Under the pieces are notes generated by a model, which did not search any database, was not told where the DNA came from, and was given only the letters and a program-made list of their open reading frames with translations. Of a stretch of 64,000 bases of DNA, positions 62,601 to 64,000 are shown piece by piece (positions within the stretch are counted from its first letter, which is position 1; each line of letters begins with the position of its first letter). The stretch spans positions 1-64,000 of the forward strand of contig CAJMOO010000001.1 of the NCBI GenBank assembly GCA_905215045.1. Reading direction: 5' to 3'. The stretch is from an uncultured bacterium (GTDB taxonomy: Bacteria; Bacillota_A; Clostridia; Lachnospirales; Lachnospiraceae). The translations under genes were made by a program, and so were the position numbers.

Positions 62601-64000
62601 CAGCTGCAGACTTTTGAGGACCAGACATTCTATGGATGTACAAGTTTAAAGAAGATATCTGCAAATGGCATTACAGCGATCAAAAATGAAGTGTTTGCTG
62701 AATGTATTGAATTGTCAGAATTGGCCGGATTTAACAGCTTAGAAACCATAGGCGATCTTGCATTTTATGACTGTCTGTCTGTGGACGCAATTGTACTTCC
62801 TGATAGTGTTTCTAAGATTGGAGAAGAATGCTTTGAAAACTGTTTAAATCTATACAAAATTGTTCTGAATGGAGATATTACAGCAATCAGCCGTTACTGT
62901 TTCTATGGATGCCAAAGTCTGACTACGATTGAAATAAGTGAAAAAACAAAAAATACTTTAAAAGTCATTGGAGCAGAAGCATTTGCTGAATGCAGCACTC
63001 TAAAAAATCCTGATTTTTCGGAGGTTTCTTCTCTGACTTTGATCGGTAAAGGTGCTTTTAAAAATTGTAATGAATTAGTCAGCATAAAACTTCCACAATC
63101 ACTGGAGAAACTGACTACAGATACTTTCTCTGGCTGTAATAATCTTTCTGCTTTGCAGTTAAATTCAGAAAACGTTACAGCGATGGAAGGCAGTGTATTT
63201 GGAGATACAATCCCTCATTATCTTCATATTCTTGTTAATGAATCTGCACTTGATTCTTATCAAACAGCTTATCAGACAACGCTTGATAAAACATATGGCA
63301 GTGGAACAACAAAGAATGTCCTTCGTGTTATTGATCCTAATACAGAATATATCAATGGAATTCGATATGAACTTACAGAAAATGGACGTATTTTAAAAGA
63401 AGCACCGGCGGATTTTGAAGGTGAATTTACTGTTTTAGAGGATACGATCAAAATTGATGATGATGCTTTTAACGGCTGTACCAAAATAACAAAACTTATC
63501 ATTCCTTCAAAAGCGACCGTTGAATTAGGAAAACGTTGTTTTAAAGACTGTACCAGTCTTGAAGGAGTTTATATCTATGGCAATATTCCTTCATGGGAAG
63601 AGGAGACATTTATGGGATGCAGCAGTCTGCAAAAAGCAACGATTGGTACCTCGGTATCCACGATTCCAAGAATCGGAACACGTGCATTTAAAGGATGCAG
63701 CGGATTATCTGCAGAAGCAGCGGTAAGTATTTATGCACTTGTCAATACGATCGGACAGGAAGCCTTTATGGATTGTACCAATCTTCCATCAATTGGATAT
63801 GGAACCAATGGTACATTAGGAGAAGCCAGAGCAGCTCTTCAAATCATCGAAGATTCCGCTTTTTGTAATTGCACGAAGTTAAAAACATTTCTGACAACTA
63901 AATTTTCAGGGGTTACAACGCTGGGAGATTATGTATTTAAAGGATGTTTGTCTATGACAGCTCCATCTCTTGCAGCCTCCGTTACATCCATCGGAAAGGG
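59634..64000 (+). CDS. giant BspA-like LRR surface protein (open at window end)
   Basis: At least 1455 residues, no stop before the edge. A signal-peptide or anchor-like segment (KHVVTGVAVTSLAFGVLTNAAG) is followed by a Ser/Asp/Asn/Pro-rich low-complexity spacer (~70-205) and two or more beta domains, then from ~520 onward long arrays of LRR_5/BspA repeats (I-x-x-x-A-F-x-G-C-x-S/x-L). Repeat count rises toward the edge. These proteins bind host or bacterial surface ligands. ATG 59634 has only a weak RBS (ATGGGG). Likely co-transcribed with the upstream hybrid kinase. Confidence 0.85.
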   Translation, partial: MGKKRTKREKNFPKHVVTGVAVTSLAFGVLTNAAGFENLFEPQSYKKFEKQLDKKSDYVSGKGKNTDLADQKNPNQKNSGNDLQQAMKLSGDQMKTSSQKSDMNLSSSQNSDNNAQNANTFSVSDTDGTGTVDTNTNPGNSSDTNGNDSSDSQKPGTSDSNQKPSSDNSSDTDDKPSTPDTPSSDDDSKTTTWEEEQLKPKDQEETKYGKITKLTAKITKEEYSMESAFDASDAVVTGTFIKDGKTYTQELPYGGEDGYKISFSTKKVGTHTAVISFGGLTTRAAYKVLQNSAVVNFFVFYNNEYYGAQFNGKLFDFLTEDVQDYLSSLNKIPYTYPCGGTAINLEDMHSRMIAYLLDNQVKESLVKFDGSYPNVNFLEESSDGYLKTMLEGFRFCTDKNLIDSKSYIYYPADTKSWNYAINTKQLVDVMVSVPDDFKIKRVTQSEDDWKSYHADQVLEQYLGTDENLCVPMGVTKVQLTKKPANANVTTLTLPESVNQVDAASIAEYIPSLQEYAYTDPDDSCSISYRNYKIIDGVLYSKDGTTLLSVPAGRTKKLVIPSTVTTLAKGCFKNVSLDKIYFEDSSAPVCLGDTGYHGTIVVPESTYNTACKKYIFAFSNESTNIDFVSEDQQESLYSYDADTNTICKKDDPETLCGVPSDAKGLYSVDSKYKTIEAGAFYGNTSITDIELGRNITKLNNNSLAFSSNISSISSTSSKLQIDANLFGDPSDGAKVPDIKFYVYATDYEHYLKEWSDILDPVYGSETAKGILSTDNGTIIYEDGAKYERYKEGSNTYYRLLKVYENSKTAFKIKDGTTKITNGALDECSKLEILYLPSDLQSFDSELLNNCNALETVINTAPSTKVFLPDASDGSVFNIGVDYQEFTYDDGIVYGKTLDGSYTLLNVPTDYSGLLNLKNNTTKLYNKALSGCTGVDGFNVLDDKALTEIGAYCFEGCTFISFDASKLTNLNLIGKAAFKDCIYLNSIYLPDQLQTFEDQTFYGCTSLKKISANGITAIKNEVFAECIELSELAGFNSLETIGDLAFYDCLSVDAIVLPDSVSKIGEECFENCLNLYKIVLNGDITAISRYCFYGCQSLTTIEISEKTKNTLKVIGAEAFAECSTLKNPDFSEVSSLTLIGKGAFKNCNELVSIKLPQSLEKLTTDTFSGCNNLSALQLNSENVTAMEGSVFGDTIPHYLHILVNESALDSYQTAYQTTLDKTYGSGTTKNVLRVIDPNTEYINGIRYELTENGRILKEAPADFEGEFTVLEDTIKIDDDAFNGCTKITKLIIPSKATVELGKRCFKDCTSLEGVYIYGNIPSWEEETFMGCSSLQKATIGTSVSTIPRIGTRAFKGCSGLSAEAAVSIYALVNTIGQEAFMDCTNLPSIGYGTNGTLGEARAALQIIEDSAFCNCTKLKTFLTTKFSGVTTLGDYVFKGCLSMTAPSLAASVTSIGK

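Noticed and set aside
1..64000. Search by eye for tRNA, rRNA, CRISPR arrays, insertion sequences and prophage genes
   Set aside because: No cloverleaf-like sequence, direct-repeat array, transposase or phage structural gene was recognised.

Overview
The window reads as the chromosome of a low-GC Gram-positive gut anaerobe of the Lachnospiraceae type, perhaps Anaerostipes-like; this is inferred from AT-rich coding sequence, strong AGGAGG-type ribosome binding sites, clostridial gene content (four-subunit pyruvate:ferredoxin oxidoreductase, double-cubane-cluster reductase, oleate hydratase, parvulin without signal peptide, a DUF6110 protein before a P-type ATPase) and BspA-like leucine-rich-repeat surface proteins. 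I found no rRNA, tRNA, CRISPR array, insertion sequence or phage module.

Layout. 1-5.5 kb: the end of a YbaK/ProX-type deacylase, a frameshifted BAAT-type hydrolase, a methyltransferase, a YoaP-type acetyltransferase gene with an internal deletion, a membrane acyltransferase, small unknowns and a YitT membrane protein. 5.7-13.8 kb: a complete four-gene Wadjet (jetABCD) plasmid-defence operon, followed 12 bp later by a secreted LRR-CAP protein. 16.3-18.1 kb: yhdT-panF on the minus strand. 18.3-20.3 kb: a double-cubane reductase and its ATP-dependent activator. 20.4-23.0 kb: the wreck of a BMP-type ABC transporter upstream of an intact PfkB kinase and uridine kinase, probably a former nucleoside uptake and salvage operon. 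23.2-28.3 kb: a secreted protein, a small-protein/GNAT pair with overlapping reading frames, a sigma factor fused to a membrane anchor and ectodomain behind a hairpin that buries the ribosome binding site of a small leader ORF, KptA and a nitroreductase. 28.3-37.6 kb: oleate hydratase, small unknowns, an NhaC-type antiporter and potABCD. 37.8-41.8 kb: porCDAB and a LysR regulator. 41.8-45.2 kb: a GC-rich nested-hairpin element followed by an SDR / CysK-like / LanC-like operon, the least familiar gene set here. 45.3-48.3 kb: a sorbitol-type dehydrogenase, a Y-family polymerase and its small partner. 48.3-64 kb: parvulin, a GGDEF protein that has lost its GGDEF signature, a TrmH methyltransferase, a LysR regulator, an LCP protein, DUF6110 plus an atypical P1B ATPase, a MATE transporter, a hybrid histidine kinase and a giant LRR surface protein that runs off the window end.

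Two themes stand out. First, several accessory genes are visibly decaying by frameshift or internal deletion (hydrolase, YoaP, the BMP transporter, GGDEF) while their neighbours are intact. Second, several operons carry clear cis elements: operator-like palindromes at the nitroreductase, por and SDR promoters, an SD-sequestering hairpin before the sigma factor, a terminator between DUF6110 and the P-type ATPase, and mutually exclusive hairpins upstream of the SDR-CysK-LanC operon. All functional calls come from reading motifs and remembered family features; no database search was run.
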